A DNA stretch of 64,000 bases, from assembly GCA_032716605.1 (NCBI GenBank), contig CM064530.1:9417267-9481266 (forward strand). Direction: 5' to 3'. The notes below the pieces were generated by a model. The model was not told the origin of the DNA and searched no databases. It saw only the letters and a list, made by a program, of their open reading frames with translations. The translations under genes and the position numbers were made by a program. Source of the stretch: Paralithodes platypus. Taxonomy: Eukaryota; Arthropoda; Malacostraca; Decapoda; Lithodidae. Positions 11,021 to 21,215 of this stretch are shown here, piece after piece (within the stretch, counting starts at the first letter, position 1; every line of letters starts with the position of its first letter).

Positions 11021-11834
11021 TAAAAATTAGACTGTGTGGCGGTCATTTATTCATATTTTTTCACCAACCAACTTTACTTCTAAATTCAATTAATGAAATC
11101 AATAAATACATGTGGCACTCCAAGGACTCGAACCGAGGATACTCACACCGAAATTCCGCGCATTTATGCATTACGCTATCAAGACAGTTAAATAATTATG
11201 CCAAGGTGTCTAGATTTTTTTTTTTTTTTTTTTTTTTTCCCCTATTATGTAGCGCCTGATAAGAACAGATATGTAGCGCTTGCCTGATCAGAACAGATTA
11301 GTAGCACCTGATATGAACAGATATATATACGGTAGCACCTGATAAGAACAGATATGCTGGTGTCCAATGGTGTCCAATAAATAATTATCACCAGCCTGAA
11401 TTTGATTCCCGGATCAGGATGGGGTCAATAGCTCGCCTCGGTAAGTATGGTATGATATAGAATAATACCCGGGTGGCGGCGCAGGATTCGGTTGTGCTTG
11501 AGGCCGACCGAGACCTATAATTTATTGCAGTTAACTTTGAATCCCGTCGCACGCCTATGAGAGCTCTCCAGACGGCCCCAATGATCTCGGTCTGTGATAC
11601 GCCCTGGAACACACGAATCAAATATAGGCCTGGTGGTTTATTTGTCTTGCCTTTAGTTTTGGATGCCGAGGAAATTTAGACACTGTAAATTACCACCTGT
11701 GTTAACTGTCTTGATAGCGTAATGCATAGTGCGCGGAATTTCGATGAGAGTATCCTGGGTTCGAGTCCTCGGAGTGCCACATGTATTTGTTGATTTCATT
11801 AATTGAGTTTAGATGTGAAGTTGGTTGGTGTAAA
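11021..11834. mobile_element. Foldback insertion with inverted tRNA-like arms, copy 3
   Basis: TCTAG at 11016-11020 and 11835-11839. tRNA-like heads at 11112-11188 (minus) and 11704-11780 (plus). Long T runs precede it and lie inside it, as in the other two copies. Confidence 0.75.
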
Positions 11835-11949
11835 TCTAGTTGATAGTAAATTTACTGCCAATTTCCATTTGTTTTTAAAGATTTATGTTCACATTATGCT
11901 TGTTTAAATTTAACTTCACCTAGATTCCAAGTGAGAATAGTCCTGTTAA

Positions 11950-12157
11950 CCCATACTGTACCGGTGACGTCCTTTTTTATTATATTCCGGCAACAATTAG
12001 GCAATTTTATCGAGCTTGGGAAGGACCTCTAGCAATAATAAGGCTTCATACTATCTCAATCAACCCCCTAAACTACCACAGATCCTTCCTAAGCTGCATA
12101 ATATAGTCTAATTATAGCTAGAATAAAAGGTAACACACGTCGCTGGTACTCAAAGGG
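11950..12157 (+). mobile_element. TTAA MITE, array unit 5
   Basis: TTAA at 11946-11949 and 12158-12161, 208 bp, same CCCATACTG left end as units 3 and 4. Confidence 0.8.
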
Positions 12158-12842
12158 TTAAGTATATTTTAATTCAACTGTAGACAAGTTGGTTAAAATG
12201 TATTGTACTGAAAGGCTTTATTATGTGACTGCAATAGTTTCTCGACACAATTTAAGATTGCCTTTAATAATCCTAGACGATCTTGCCCTAATCATCATTC
12301 ACTGTTTGATTATATAAGTTGCTACTAAATTTAGTTTTTTCTCTACACGATTTAATTTTTTTGACTTCGATTATATAAGTTGCTACTAAATTTATATTTT
12401 TTTCTCAACATGATTTAAATTTTCTTTCTATTTAATTTACTGTTTAGTAATTAGGAGTTGCTACAACGTTTTAAGAATTTTAATTAAATACCGGGTAGTA
12501 ATTAGGAGTTGCTACAACGTTTTAAGAATTTTAATTAAATACCGGGTAATTCTTACATAAGTGTCAAGAACCTTTGTATGTATGTATGTAAAACATTACT
12601 ATGTATGTAAAAAAATATGCACTATGTACTTAATATGTATTAACCCTTTCAGTACTACCTAAATAAATTTAAAAGCCTTATATTTTAATTTTTTGGATTC
12701 GGTAGACTTCTGCTAGATTTTTTTTTAAATTCTAGTTCATAGTAAATTTACTGCCAATTTCCTTTTTTTTAAGATTTATGTTCACATTATGCTTATTTAA
12801 ATTTAACTTCACCTAGATGCCAAGTAAGAATAGTCTTAATAA

Positions 12843-13049
12843 CCCTTACTGTACCAGTGACGTCCTTTTTATTATATTCCGGATACTATTAGGCAATTTT
12901 ATTGAGCTTGGGAAGGACCTCTAGCAATAATGAAGCTTCATACTACCTCAATCAACCCCGTAAACTACCACAGATCCTTCCTAAGCTGCATAATATCGTC
13001 TAATTATAGCTAGAATAAAAGGTAACACACGTCGCTGGTACTCAAAGGG
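12843..13049 (+). mobile_element. TTAA MITE, array unit 6, left TTAA decayed
   Basis: The right TTAA is at 13050-13053. The left site reads ATAA (12839-12842). The end CCCTTACTGTACC groups with units 1 and 2, so the outer units of the array are the older type. Confidence 0.75.
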
Positions 13050-13500
13050 TTAAGTATAGTTTAATTCCACTGTAGACAAGTTGGTTAAAATGTATTGTAC
13101 TGAAAGGTTTTATTATGTGACTGCAATAGTTTCTTGACACAATTTAAGATTGCCTTTAATAATCCTAGACGATCTTGCCCTAATCATCATTCACTGTTTG
13201 ATTATATTATTTATATAAGTTGCTACTATTTTTTTTTTTTTTCTCTACACGATTTAAATTTTTGGATGGTTCGAATATACAAATTGCTGCTAAATTTAGT
13301 TTTTTCTCAACATTTAAATTTTTTGACTTCGATTATATAAGTTGCTACTAAATTTATAGTTTTTTCTCAACATGATTTAAATTTTCTCATTTAATTTACT
13401 GTTTAGTAATTAAGAGTTGCTACAGAGTTTTAAGAATTTTAATTGAATACCCGGTAATTCTTACATAAGTGTCAAGAACCTTTGTATGTATGTAAGACAA

Positions 13501-14520
13501 ATAAAATAAATAACATATGTGGTGGGTGCAATTGGTTACAAAGAAATCAGACACTATTTTTGTTCTAGGTTTGTCTATTGTTTTAAGGGGCTAGTGCTTG
13601 TTTTATTGTCTTTAGTTATTAATTTATTATTGAGTTTCCTTATCAGACCTCCATTAAGCTTAAATAAAACACCTTCCAAGATAAATTTGTACATTTTTTG
13701 GTAGAAAAATGTCATGGCCAAAGACCGATTCCTTCTAAAATTACAGGCTTGCTATCATTCGCGAGAAAAAAATTGATACCTAAATGACACGAAAGGTCTT
13801 GATCTTGACAAAGAAATGGAGCGAAAGGTCTCAAAATCGCCTAACTAATGGAACGAAGGTCTTAAAATCTCAAAACTAATATGATAAACATGAGGGAGAA
13901 GGGGATCCAGAAACGCTTTTGAAATATATAAACTGATTGTGCTGACCTTCTTTGTGATCAGTTGTACCATGATAACTATTTTGTGATGGCAATTGAATAC
14001 TGTATATATATATATATTGATTTTGATGTTTGGCCTTCAGGAGTTTATTACTTTTTGTGACAACAGTACTTTTTATTTGTGACTTATTTCTAATCTATTA
14101 TACTTGTATGGAAATTAATAGTATCCTTAATTTTGTAACTGTAATTTTCTTGAAGTTTATCTATATATTCAGGCACATGCCATTATTATTATTATTTTTT
14201 TTTAGCTGGGGGTGGCCGACTAGAGACTGTTTCAATGTAGCCTTAGTTAACTTGTTTACAGTAAGTAATAATAATAATAATAATGTTAGTTAAATTGTTA
14301 CAGTAATAATAATAATAATAATAATAATGTGGTCACAAAATGTCAATAAACACTTGAAGGTAACGTTGTCAGTCAGAATACACTAAAACGTCATGTTAAA
14401 CCTATGTTTGAACTGGTCTTTGTTTCCATTCACTCCACTGATGGAGAGGGGAGGCCATGTTGTGGCATCATCCGTTCTGTCCTTTTCCAGGTATTGCTGC
14501 ATGCTGTTAGCCAACGTGAC
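13501..14520. other. Non-coding stretch, no gene recognised
   Basis: AT-rich, with ORFs of hydrophobic low-complexity composition that I do not accept as genes. It includes the GGAGCGAAAGGTCT motif near 13816, a GGGGGTGGCCGACT copy near 14208 and (AAT)n at 14268-14330. Confidence 0.4.
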
Positions 14521-14880
14521 ATGATAAATTTATTTTCCACGGTGCGGGCCACCGTGTCTTAATAAATTTATTTCCAGAATGCGGGCCACTTATAATAAAT
14601 TTATTTTCCACAGTGCGAGCCACTGTGTAAATAAGTTTTCAGGGTACGGACCACGTACAACATATTTATTATTCATGGTGCAAGCCACCGTGTCTTAATA
14701 AATTTTGTCTCCAGGGTACAGGCCACGTATAGTTAATTTTATTTTTCATGGTGCGGGCCACCGTGTTTATAATTATTTTATTTTACACGGTGCAGGTCAC
14801 CGTGTATTACTTAATTTATTCTCTAGGGTACGGGCCATGTTTAATTACTTTTATTTTCCACGGTGCGGGTCACTGTGTTG
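14521..14880 (+). repeat. Hairpin-forming minisatellite, ~40-bp units
   Basis: About eight units alternate T-rich spacers (ATAAATTTATTTTC) with a short inverted repeat such as CACGGTG-CGGGC-CACCGTG (first at 14538). One unit reads CACAGTG-CGAGC-CACTGTG, where both stem halves have changed together. Other units carry GGGTACRGGCCACGTA variants. Confidence 0.8.
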
Positions 14881-14961
14881 TTTGGTTTGGGCACCTCCTG
14901 CCTCTATGGTCGTGTGGCAGCTGCACTACCACCCTAGACCTAACTTGCTATTTTAATGCTA

Positions 14962-15143
14962 TAGGGAGTCAAACCGGAGCAATTTTATTCGAAGACTTGA
15001 ATGTATATATATAAAAATTATCATAAAGTAGCATTGTTTTGGCCATTTTGTCACTCCTAAAAACATAATTTGAACTATAAACCACATAATTATACAATAT
15101 TTAAGACTGAGAACAATGGACTCCGCTTTCGCTTGACACCCTG
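14962..15143. mobile_element. Short TIR element, 182 bp
   Basis: The left end TAGGGAGTCAAACCGGAG and the right end, read inward, CAGGGTGTCAAGCGAAAGCG are imperfect inverted repeats. TA dinucleotides flank both ends (14960-14961, 15144-15145). The termini resemble those at 5269-5635. No ORF. Confidence 0.5.
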
Positions 15144-15694
15144 TAGGCCTACATGCCATAAATCTCTTATGGCATTTATTCAGGAGCGAAAATATTCGCA
15201 TTATACTATAAAACTAAAGGTATTCTTGCTGACAACTCTTCAGTAAAAATAGCATCAATTCACAAAATATGCCAGTACTTTTCAATCGTATTTTTTTTTG
15301 TTTTCAACACTAATTCCCCAATGGATCGATGCTACTTTTACTGATGCTTCTATTACTGTGTGTGTGTACTGTATTGTTATATGACGAAGAGGATGCTATC
15401 ACACTTTCATAAAAATCAAGTTTGTGGATATGTAATTCAAGTTTGATTAATCGTGGAGTATTTATCATTCTTAATTATTATCCCTATACATTCTTGACTT
15501 TTTACATGTTTATTTGCTAGATCATTTTTCTATTAGGTACTATACTATAGTTCAATAATTTCTGAAATAATCAATTTGTATCAATGTAGTGGTAATTATT
15601 ATGGTTTACAAAACTATTGTTTTTCGTTAAAAATGCATTTCATCAAATGAAGCTTACCTACAGTATGTGTAATAGCATCCTTTATATGTATAAT
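15144..15694. other. Non-coding AT-rich stretch
   Basis: I see nothing recognisable apart from a short (GT)n at 15358-15368. Confidence 0.4.
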
Positions 15695-15965
15695 GTTTAA
15701 ATTATCCTTGATTTAAACATGACTTGCAATGCGAGTCCAATATTTGTATGTTTAAATTATCCTTGATTTAAACATGACTTGCAATGCGAGTCCTATATAT
15801 GGATGTTTAAATTATCCTTGATTTAAACATGGCTTGCAATGCGAGTCTTATATGTGTAGGTTTAAATTGTCCTTGATTTAAACATGACTTGCTATGCGAG
15901 TCCTATATTTGTACAGTATGTTTAGATCTTTGATTTAAACTTAACATGACTTGCAATGCAAGTTT
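15695..15965 (+). repeat. ~55-bp tandem repeat with internal palindrome, five copies
   Basis: Each unit holds GTTTAAAT-TATCCTTG-ATTTAAAC, an 8-bp inverted repeat, followed by ATGACTTGCAATGCGAGTC. The last copy is partly rearranged. Confidence 0.8.
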
Positions 15966-16468
15966 ATCTATTCATAATATATGGTATATATATATATATT
16001 GAAACGTCAACTCCATAATATTTACAATATGAACACCCGTTGGGCGAATATGGGTTGTTAATTGGTAACGAAAGATGTTTTTTTTTCCAATCTTCCTCCC
16101 TCAATGATCCCTTCACTGTGGCTGTGTTGGTTGCTATCATACTGTATCGATTTAGTTCTCACCCCTTCAATCAGACCACCATTTGTTTACTTTGATAAAT
16201 GCTACTGCCAGAGGATATTACTCTGTTTAGAAAGGAAGCCGTTAAATCAGCTGGTTAACTACACTAACCAGCTAACTCTAATTCTTCCTAAGTTGAGTAG
16301 AGTAGGTTATGAAGTACTAGTGATCTGGTTGAAGGCTGTCATGGGAGGGAAGTTTGCTATGTTAGATACTTCGTGGAGGGCATTGGGTCGGGTGGGTATT
16401 GTAAGGTAGTTTTAAAGATAGTGTTAGAGGAGTTAGAGGTAGATTGTAACCTTAATCAAGGTTAGTTT
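15966..16468. other. Non-coding stretch with one unsupported ORF
   Basis: A 115-codon frame (16062-16409, plus) is the longest here. It is not low complexity, but I recognise no domain and see no promoter or splice context. Chance is the default reading. Confidence 0.3.
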
Positions 16469-16810
16469 AGATTTGCTCTTTATGGAAAATTTTACCAAAT
16501 TTTCCATAATATATAAATAAAAAAAATGCATATTTGGTGATTTTATTGGCCTTGTTTGTGTTTTTACTTTCTTGTTAATGAGTATTAGTTTAGTTTGAGT
16601 TTTATGGAAAATTTTGCTAAATTTACCATAATATATCAATAAAGAACAAAATGTTTTGGAGTTGTTGATCTACTAATGTGTTGCCAATTCCCTTCTAGCT
16701 TCTGCACTGTTCTACACTGCGTTTTTTTTTTTTTTTATTGCTGATAGTTTTATGGAAAATTTTGCTAAATTTACCATAATATATCAATAAAGAACAAAAT
16801 ATTTTGGAGT
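16469..16810 (+). repeat. Three copies of a ~150-bp repeat with AT palindrome
   Basis: Copies near 16470, 16600 and 16750 share TTTTATGGAAAATTTTGCTA and its mirror TAAATTTACCATAATAT. The last two extend into a longer match ending CCCTTCTAGCTTCTGCACTG. Confidence 0.75.
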
Positions 16811-16874
16811 TATTGACCTGCTAATGTGTTACCACTTCCCTTCTAGCTTCTGCACTGCGGGTTTGTTTATGCTG

Positions 16875-17420
16875 ATACTAATCCCCTTCCTTTTCAGCTT
16901 TTTTGTTTACCCTTCAGGTCTTGTATGAACTAATCCCCTTCCTTTTCAGCCTTTTTGTTTACCCTTCAGGTCTTGTATGAACTAATCCCCTTCCTTTTCA
17001 GGCTTTTTGTTTACCCTTCAGGTCTTGTATGAACTAATCCCCTTCTTTTTCAGCCTTTTTGTTTACCCTTCAGGTCTTGTATGAACCCTTCAGGTCTTGT
17101 TTGAATCCTTCAGGTAATTCTTTAACCCTTCAGGTCATTCTTTAATCCTTCAGGTCATTCTTTAACCCTTCAGGTCATGTTTTAATCATTCCGGTCATCT
17201 TTGAACCCTTCTGGTCTTGTTAAAACCCTTCAGGACTTGTATGAACCCTTCTGGTCCTGCATAAACCCTTCAGGTCTTTTAGCTTGTACTAACTCTTCTT
17301 TTACAGGTTTTTTGTTTACTTCAGATCTATATTTGACCCTTCAGGTGTTTGCTAGACCCTTCAGGTCTTTCATAAACCCTTCAAGTTTTTTAAAGCCCTT
17401 CAGGTCTCCTTACTAATGTC
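16875..17420 (+). repeat. Pyrimidine-rich CCCTTCAGGTC minisatellite
   Basis: Four ~58-bp units (ACTAATCCCCTTCCTTTTCA ... CTTCAGGTCTTGTATGA) pass into about 18 shorter ~20-bp units of the form AACCCTTCAGGTCNT. Each carries a pyrimidine run ending CAGGT, formally an acceptor AG next to a GT. Confidence 0.75.
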
Positions 17421-17940
17421 TTCCTTTTATGATTGCATTTTTTCCCCTATAGAACTAACTCTTCCTTTGCAGGTATTTTTGTTATACCCATCAGGTCAGA
17501 ACTTAACTAATATATTTCCCCTCCAGGTTAAGTGGCTGGCGTTGACAACTTGAGCCTCTTTCGCCAACTAATATTACACTTTTTTTTTCTTCAGTTCAGG
17601 CATTTGCAGGTGGTGGTCGCAGTTCACTAATGTTTTTTTGTTTTCTTTCGGAGGTTAATTCTTGGTATTAATTGGGAACTAACGTATTTTCATAAGTCGT
17701 TTCAGGGAGTACTAATGTGGTTTCAAGTCATTACAGGGAAATTGATGGGTGGTCGGATTAGTGTGTTTCGCCCGAGACCTTCATTCTTGCGGAAGTGTGG
17801 TCCAGACGGTCTCGAATTAATACGGAAATATTTGTATAGTAACACTGGCTCTGTTTAAACATTTATTAATCATAGATTTTCCAGTAAAATTAGACTACAG
17901 TAATATTGTAATGTTCAACTAATTATAAGTTTACTAATTC
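17421..17940. other. Non-coding stretch, no gene recognised
   Basis: Continues pyrimidine-rich at first, then AT-rich, with repeated ACTAAT(G/A) words every 60-80 bp. No ORF of note. Confidence 0.35.
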
Positions 17941-18040
17941 TTGAGGTTTACTGTAAATAGGTGGCGTTCTGAGAGTGAGGGTCTGAGTCTGGAGGGTGAG
18001 ACGGTGAAGCACTTGAGCGAAGCAACCGGCCGCTTTAGAG

Positions 18041-18181
18041 ATGGAGCTGCTTCGAGCCATGATGGATGCTTCACATGTCTCACTCCCCAGGCTGGAACAA
18101 GACCTCACGGGCTTCACCGTGTTGAGCGGTGGAATGTACAGGCTCTCAGCCTATGCCCGAGAGGGAGTAGTTGGAATATAG
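18041..18181 (+). CDS. 46-codon ORF followed at once by an A run, possible retrocopy or 3' exon
   Basis: ATG at 18041 opens 46 codons ending in TAG at 18179-18181. The peptide (MELLRAMMDASHVSLPRLEQ onward) is of balanced composition and richer in G+C than its surroundings. I do not recognise a family. CTTTAG just before 18039 and CCCCAG at 18090 could be splice acceptors. An A run of more than 30 bases starts at 18182 and passes into TA repeats, which would fit a retroposed mRNA or SINE tail. No AATAAA is seen. It could also be a short exon or chance. Confidence 0.25.
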   Translation: MELLRAMMDASHVSLPRLEQDLTGFTVLSGGMYRLSAYAREGVVGI

Positions 18182-18227
<46 letters not shown>

Positions 18228-18230
18228 GAA
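18182..18230 (+). repeat. Poly-A run and (AT)n
   Basis: A tract of more than 30 A followed by ATATATATAT. This may be the tail of a retroposed sequence ending at 18181. Confidence 0.8.
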
Positions 18231-18562
18231 AATATAATTAATTGACTGGTAACTTGTCGAATTACTTAAAGGTCATTCTAACCTTTTCAAACAGTGCTTT
18301 GTTTTTTTTATCTGCATATATTCTAATTCATTCTGGTGGGGAGGGGGGTACTAATTGTTTCTAAAGTCTTACCACAGAAAAAACTATTTCCTATTGAATG
18401 ATGACCGTCCAGCCAATAGTTGCCGTGGTGTGCCGTTTGACTCCTGCGAAGCTGGGGTGTTCCGTGGACGCGTGGGTGGTCTTGGAGCGTCGCGGCTCTT
18501 CACAGATTGGTAGGTGTATAAGTTCATTCAATATCGGTAGGCCAGAAATTGTAACCCCTAAC
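18231..18562. other. Non-coding stretch with GC-richer patch
   Basis: A GC-richer patch at 18398-18500 is open on both strands for 67-81 codons but lacks any domain I can name. Confidence 0.35.
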
Positions 18563-18687
18563 CTCTGTAACTCACAATTAGCTAGAGCAATTGGGCTGTA
18601 AATTTCCACACCCATTGTCTGGCTTACTCTTCCCAAATGGTGAACATAATAGCTCGATTACTCCAGTCGTTTTTGAGTTACAGAGGT
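18563..18687 (-). mobile_element. MITE interior copy, inverted orientation
   Basis: AACCTCTGTAACTCA at the left and TGAGTTACAGAGGTT at the right form the inner inverted repeats. The interior, with CTTCCCAAATGGTGAACATA, is the complement of the elements at 53477 and 53903. The long outer TIR of those copies is missing here. Confidence 0.7.
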
Positions 18688-18854
18688 TGTGCTGTGTACA
18701 CGCTAGGGCGTAAATCGTGTCCCTGAGGGGAGATTTTTTATTTTTATTTTTTTGTAATCCCCCTTTCTCCCTTGTGGTTAGCTCCACTACTTTTGATATT
18801 TAAGACATTTTCCCCACTAGTTTGGCAATTTTAATACTTTTTGCCCCATTTCTT

Positions 18855-19180
18855 TGTCAATATTAAGACCTTTTGTGCCATTTGAATAAGAAATATTTCT
18901 TGGCAAGCAATAGCGAGCCTTTAATTTAATAATACCAGCCTTTGATTGGGAATTTTTTCTATTGAAAAACTTACAAATTCATCTAATAGGGGGGTCGGGT
19001 GTATTTTAAAGCTCGATGAAGGTCTAGGGTGCAAGCTGAAAAAAATAATGTAACAAAAAATAAATAAATATAATAAAGTAAGCCCTCCTAAAGGCCCGTA
19101 TCCTTGACAAACCCTATCAGTGTAATTATTTTACTTTACCCTTATTCCTGGCTGATAAAACCATACACTAACTAGCTATT
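18855..19180 (+). repeat. Dispersed ~330-bp repeat, copy 1
   Basis: It matches 20878-21215 in direct orientation across words such as GACCTTTTGTGCCATTTG, ATATTTCTTGGCAAGC and ATCCTTGAMAARCCYTATCA. A third, more diverged copy lies at about 25310-25450 (TTTGGCGATTTTAAGACC). No ORF; class unknown. Confidence 0.75.
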
Positions 19181-19349
19181 GTAATGGCAATGAGAGTACA
19201 GTACTGCAATGTATACAGTATATTATCATGCAAAAACTGTTTCTATTTATGCTTCAGTGTAAAACAGTCACAGTTCACTTCCAAAGTAGTAAAGTTTTAA
19301 ACAGTTATAACTTTTACAGGAATTTGAACTGTTCCATATATATTTATAT

Positions 19350-19440
19350 ATTGGCAGACACCATGATCCCCGAAGGGTTGGCCATGAATGAATTGCCACC
19401 ATGCACCTCGCCCCCTGTTACTGCATTCGGTGGTGGTGTT
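19350..19440 (-). pseudogene. 3' end of an RTE/CR1-like LINE, truncated
   Basis: The complement of this stretch matches the last ~95 bp of the LINE ending at 50135: GACACCATGATCCCCGAAGG here against GACGCCGTGATCCCCGAAGG there. AT repeats occupy the tail side. Confidence 0.65.
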
Positions 19441-19459
19441 GTATTTACCTATTTGTATT

Positions 19460-19860
19460 TACCTATTTGTAGTTTACAGGAATTGAGCAGCGCTCGTGTT
19501 GTCCTGTCTTAGTTACTTTACAATCAATCCATTTTACTTAGACAAGTATCGTAATGGATATTCCCAGTTCCCAGTATTTTGGACTAACATATAACTTATG
19601 TTGCCCTATTTCCATATTTACTTTTATCCAACCTAGTTTTGAACATGTTAATGTTCCTCGCTCTCGCCACCTCCTCCTCCAAGTTGTTCCAAGTCTCTAT
19701 ACTCCTATATGGGAAGCTGAATTTCTTTGTGTCCTTACGACATCTGCCCTTCCTCAGCTTAAACTCGTGCCCTCTTGTCCTTCCATTATCCCTCACGAAT
19801 AGATCTTCCCTATCTACTCGTTCCAAACTTTTTACTCCCTTGAACATCGTTATTAAGTTA
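19460..19860 (-). pseudogene. C-terminal fragment of a LINE reverse transcriptase ORF
   Basis: The minus-strand frame at 19596-19847 reads FKGVKSLERVDREDLFVRDN, then RTRGHEFKLRKGRCRKDTKK, SIETWNNLEEEVARARNINM and FKTRLDKSKYG. This is the well-known tail of CR1/Jockey-group LINE ORF2 (motifs RTRGH, F-R-WN-LP, FK-RLD). No catalytic domain remains. It is cut upstream by the TTAA element beginning at 19908. Confidence 0.7.
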
Positions 19861-19907
19861 TGTTCGTCTTGTGGATCTACAGGTAAGACCTTGGTGTGTT
19901 TTATTAA

Positions 19908-20229
19908 CCCCTACTGTGCCAGAGGGTATTACCATAAATGTACCCTACAGTACCAGGCAATGAGGCCAAAATGGCTTCATAGTTGAGAGAGACTACCCTT
20001 CCACCTCAAAAGTTGGAGAAATACTGAGCCAACTAGGCTGTGAGACCTTGAATATAAGCTGAGAAGTGTTGCCTAGGTCTCAAAACAGTGCGTACAACTC
20101 ACGGCACTTGGTACTGCTCGATACGGGCAGTTACAACTACTGCATAATACTGACGGCGATCTTCCGTCGCTGTTACTGACTAGTGACTTTATTACTGACT
20201 GCGATTTGCCGTCACAGGTACATTAAGGG
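19908..20229 (+). mobile_element. TTAA MITE, 322 bp, abutting another at its right TTAA
   Basis: TTAA at 19904-19907 and 20230-20233. The left end is CCCCTACTGTGCC. The right end, read inward, is CCCTTAATGTACC. The interior contains ACGGCGATCTTCCGTC and a second CGATTTGCCGTC motif. The right TTAA is also the left flank of the next element. Confidence 0.7.
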
Positions 20230-20233
20230 TTAA

Positions 20234-20694
20234 CCTCTTAAGTGCGCATGGGGGTAATTAGACACCTCTGCCTGTGCGCATGTATTTGAGCTGTTTCCAT
20301 CACTAAAATATTCATTTTACCATAAATAGCATTAATACTTATCCATATGCGCCTATTATAGGTTGATTATAAAGGTATTAACCTGTTACAACAATAAAAC
20401 GAGTGAAAACAGCGTTTGGATGGTCAAAATCGGCGATACAGGCCGCGAGTTACATAATGTATGGGTGAGGCAAGCTCCTTTCCCGCCAATTTCCCCCAAG
20501 GCCACTGATACACTGTCGATCGATACTCTCTCTCTCTCTTGCACTCGCTTGCCCTGCTTGCAACTCGCTAATGTTAGCACAAAAATATACCTCAGAATAA
20601 GGGAATAACAGGGAAAATAGGTGATAACTGAAGGAGGGGAGGAAAGTGGGGAAGGAGGGGAGGTAGAGGACTGATATTTTGCATGGCCCAAGGG

Positions 20695-20726
<32 letters not shown>

Positions 20727-20815
20727 CGATGTTTAAATTTTTTTTTTTCTCCGACTCTTAAGAGTCTTCCCGCAGTCCGCCGGGGGAACTCTTAAGTCTT
20801 CCCGCAGTTCCCGGG
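20234..20815 (-). mobile_element. TTAA MITE, ~585-bp family, copy 1
   Basis: TTAA at 20230-20233 and 20816-20819. The left end is CCTCTTAAGTGCGCATGGGG. The right end, read inward, is CCCGGGAACTGCGGGAAG. The interior is homologous, inverted, to 58857-59441 and 61245-61833: it has ATAAAGGTATTAACCTGTTA, a CT repeat, and a hairpin region GGGAACTCTTAAG. A ~40-codon frame (20363-20480) recurs in the other copies but I do not take it for a gene. Confidence 0.75.
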
Positions 20816-20877
20816 TTAACAGGGACTTTAACAATGTAGCCTTTCAGATGTCGCTTCACTTTCAGTGCAGGCGATTC

Positions 20878-21215
20878 TCTTTGTCAATATATAGACCTTT
20901 TGTGCCATTTGGATGTAAAATATTTCTTGGCAAGCTATAACGAGCCTTCAATTTAGTAGGAACCAGCCTTTGACTGGGAAATTCTTCTACTGAAAAACTT
21001 GAAATTCATCTCAAAGGGGGTCTTAGGGAGGGGTGTATTTTAAAGTTCAATGAAGGTCTAGCCAGTGTGTAAGCTGAAAAATATAATTTAACAAATATAT
21101 AAATAAAATAAAGTAAGGCCCCCTAAAGGCCCATATCCTTGAAAAGCCTTATCAGTGTAATTATTCTAGTTTTACCTTATTGCTGGCTGGCAAAACCATA
21201 CGCTAACTATAGTAG
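20878..21215 (+). repeat. Dispersed ~330-bp repeat, copy 2
   Basis: Direct copy of 18855-19180 with roughly 85 percent visible agreement. The two flank the LINE fragments and both TTAA MITEs at 19350-20815. Confidence 0.75.

Larger units (their letters stand above)
5722..13500 (+). repeat. Tandem array of six ~870-bp units, three enlarged to ~1725 bp
   Basis: Units begin at TTAACCCTTTCAGTAC: 5722, 6585, 7464, 9188, 10914 and 12640, giving lengths of 863, 879, 1724, 1726, 1726 and about 860 bp. Each holds an ATT-rich half with repeats of ATATAAGTTGCTACTAAATT, and a nested 208-bp TTAA MITE. Units 3-5 carry an 814-bp insertion at the same site. Those three are nearly identical, so the enlarged unit was amplified recently as a whole. 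GTACTGAAAGGG near the middle of each unit mirrors the unit start, suggesting an outer TIR pair of about 440 bp that encloses the inner MITE. Confidence 0.9.

Noticed and set aside
5722..13500. CRISPR array or gene family in the tandem region
   Set aside because: Units are 860-1726 bp with transposon content and no short direct-repeat/spacer structure.
14030..14293. 87-codon hydrophobic ORF, possible membrane peptide
   Set aside because: T-rich composition makes Phe/Leu/Ile runs by chance, and it ends in an AAT microsatellite.
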